DNA from: Erythrocercus mccallii
Taxonomy: Eukaryota > Chordata > Aves > Passeriformes > Dicruridae
Reading direction: 5' to 3'
Length of the DNA: 64,000 bases
Assembly: GCA_013397435.1 (NCBI GenBank)
Contig: VZRG01000006.1
Coordinates: forward strand, 930,001-994,000
The notes under the pieces were generated by a model that made no database searches, was not told the origin of the DNA, and worked only from the letters and a program-made list of their open reading frames with translations. Positions 61,890 through 64,000 of the stretch are shown here, one piece after another. The position numbers and the translations under genes are program-made. Every line of letters starts with the position of its first letter. Position 1 is the stretch's first letter.

Positions 61890-62196
61890 ACAAAACAGAA
61901 TCAGTACACAGAGAACTGTGAACAATGGAGGCCACAGTATGCAGTATCATAGAAAGACACTCTTGATTAACAAAAAACGTTTGAATCAGCAAAGGTGTTT
62001 GTATTTTGACCCCTCTTTCTCTCCAGTTATTCTGTAATCACTGGGCTGATAAAAATGACAGCAAAATAGCTTCTTTTTTCCCTTCTGACCTCATGTCCCA
62101 CACCAAAAAAAGGCTTTGGGCTCCCAAACTACTACATCACTCAAGTCTGAAACTACCTGATTATGTTCCATATCTCAAATTAAAACTTACACCTTG

Positions 62197-62239
62197 CAGT
62201 GCCTGCATTCTGGAACCTGCTTAACTTTAATTTCATTTA
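62197..62239 (+). repeat. Short direct duplication, copy 2
   Basis: Second copy of the 61,846 element, running into the TTAA repeat that follows. The preceding AAAACTTAC also resembles the AAAACTCAC before copy 1, so the duplicated unit may be a little longer. Confidence 0.8.
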
Positions 62240-62256
62240 ATTAATTAATTAATTAG
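62236..62256. repeat. TTAA simple repeat
   Basis: About five TTAA/AATT units adjoining direct-duplication copy 2. Confidence 0.75.
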
Positions 62257-63829
62257 TTGCAGAAAACAATTGGTCTGATACTGAGCTATATGAGAATACA
62301 GAAATTCAGGATAAATCTAGTTTCAGGTTATTTAGAGTTCGAAAACCTAAGTAAGTCACATTTTTCACTCTCAGGTCTTAGTATGATCATAAAAGGTATT
62401 TGGTTTTGCATTATCTATCTAGTAGCAAAAAACTTAATACAGCAAATACAATACCATAGTTGTAGTAATCAAAGTAGCACAAGAGGTGTCATAATGCCCA
62501 AAAATCACTTTTGTTCATTATAATGAAATCAAAACATTACTTACATTATCTACAGCAAAATTTTACAAGGAGATTACCTGAATTTATCTTCTTCATTGGT
62601 AATCCCTTTCTCCACCACTCCAGCCTTTTCTAATAAAGATGTACATTTTAGGCTGCAAAGTTATGGTCTTGCATAGTAGAACTGGAGCATATTGGCTGCC
62701 TCCCCTAGAAAAATCTCTACCTCAATGGACTTGTTACAGACTCTACAAATCTTATATTAAATACCAGTTATGATGCACTCTGCATGTCAGCTTCCAGAGT
62801 TTCCAAATTTCACTCTATTCTGTGTAAGTCAGTACTTTCTTAAAGAAACATATCTTGAAGTAGCCTGATAATTTAAGAAAGCTCATTCTTTTTTTTCTTT
62901 CTAATTTTGCATCCTACTTTATTATACAGAACAAAACCTTCAAAACTTAACACCAGATTTTCTAAATGGGAAGACAAACACATTTAAATTAAATGTTTAT
63001 GTTTAAATCGAGATTATTGATGAAAACTTGGTGCTTTGTGATTGAGTTTGATTTCCCTTTGCTCTTTGTTTAAACTTGAAGAACTTGAGCATTTTACTAT
63101 TTATTTGCCTTTTTGAGCTAAACTTTCAACTTTGTGGGGTTCTTTTAAAATTTCCAGTATCTAAAAGTATATGAGCACTCATGTAAAAGCATCACTGTTC
63201 TTTGTTTGTCAGATGTCAGAGATAACCTAAATGTATGGGAAAATAAATCAAGAAAATGAAGATACTTGAATTCCTTAAACTAGCAGATGCTGTCAGAGAA
63301 CTGCAGGAATCAACTGCAGTCCTTCCAAATGGAGAGTGAAACACAAAATAGCATGACATGAGGAGAAATATTTAAAACAGGGAAATTGTCCACATGCTGT
63401 GCAGGAAGCACAGAGAAGCTGATGATTCAAAATATATTCCAGTGAATAAAAATGGTCATATAAAGTGACACAATTATTTCAGAAACAGAAAACAGACATA
63501 GGCACTTTCTTTAGTATCAACTGGCATATTAGATCTCTGTTTAATATTTTGCATCGTTTGTAATGAAATTAAGTCACTTGACCTTGAGCAGTTAGCAGAT
63601 GGACTAATTAGAGATAGACTTATTTGTGTTATAATTGATAATCAGGTCAGAATGCTAAAATGAGATTAGCTATTAATTTAATTTTGCAAACAATCATCAC
63701 TGCAAGCTAAAGCACACTGGATTTTCCAAATGAACTAGGAAAAAAAATTATGAGAGAGGAATATCATGTGATTTAAAACTTGGGTGCAGGGGGCGGGAAA
63801 TGAGAAATCTACCATCATATCAAAGACAT

Positions 63830-63850
63830 TAAATAAATAAATAAATAAAA
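63830..63850. repeat. AAAT simple repeat
   Basis: About five AAAT units in intron 1. Confidence 0.8.
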
Positions 63851-64000
63851 ATCCCCAACTTTACACACACCTGAAATAAAAGTAGGAAAGCATAGTTCAA
63901 CACAATAAACATATCTAAAATTTTATCAAGGGACACCATACTTGATAAAAAATGCATAGTAACTTATATTGAAAGGTTTCTAAATGGGAAAAGAAATGTG

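Larger units (their letters stand above)
58449..64000 (-). other. HGF: HGF intron 1 (partial); exon 1 not seen
   Basis: The 5.5 kb upstream of exon 2 is AT-rich. I looked on the minus strand for a leucine-rich signal peptide ending in phase 1 before a GT donor and found none, nor any GC-rich promoter-like stretch, so exon 1 is probably beyond the window edge. The interval holds an A-run (59,953-59,968), TTAA repeats (62,236-62,256), AAAT repeats (63,830-63,850) and a short direct duplication (61,846/62,197). A 149-codon open frame on the plus strand at 60,398-60,847 has no recognisable domain. Confidence 0.7.

Noticed and set aside
62566..62640. Minus-strand segment ending TTCAG|gtaatc as candidate HGF exon 1
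   Set aside because: Reads L-P-M-K-K-I-N-S before the donor, with no hydrophobic leader and no upstream initiation context.

Overview
The window is vertebrate genomic DNA, most likely from a bird. It is AT-rich and has very few recognisable interspersed repeats. I see no mammalian SINE or LINE families, only one plausible CR1-like relic, and the one gene in it is compact. That gene is hepatocyte growth factor (HGF, scatter factor), read on the minus strand.

Layout. Exons 2 to 18 (human numbering) were placed between 58,448 and 17,059 by translating each block, matching it to the HGF domain order, and requiring an AG acceptor, a GT donor and a compatible reading phase at every junction. All 17 exons join in one open frame of 701 residues. 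The frame starts at a glutamate codon split between exons 1 and 2 and ends at a TGA at 17,061-17,059. Exon 1 (5'UTR, start codon and secretion signal) is not recognisable in the 5.5 kb upstream of exon 2 and probably lies beyond 64,000. Below 17,059 lies the probable long 3'UTR, which may extend to about 13,190, followed by AT-rich intergenic DNA with a 49-base assembly gap at 8,933-8,981.

Protein, in residues of the visible 701. The N/PAN domain is about 1-93. The kringles are K1 99-177, K2 182-259, K3 276-354 and K4 362-442. A linker carries the activation site KHLR|VVNG (R467|V468), and the 234-residue serine-protease-like beta chain is 468-701. As in other HGFs the protease is dead: the catalytic His position is Gln507, Asp553 is kept, and the Ser position is Tyr648. 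It is therefore a secreted growth factor that signals through the MET receptor.

Points of interest. These include a two-residue insertion in kringle 4, a two-residue extension at the start of exon 15, Arg in place of the usual Gly before DYGG, and three N-glycosylation sequons that I do not recall in human HGF. An internal acceptor in exon 5 would give the five-residue-deleted isoform, and exon 17 has a tandem NAGNAG-type acceptor. Intron 4 holds a diverged inverted duplication of about 230-250 bp, and intron 1 a short direct duplication. I found no second protein-coding gene, RNA gene, CRISPR array or novel gene system. Comparisons with human HGF are from memory of the family.
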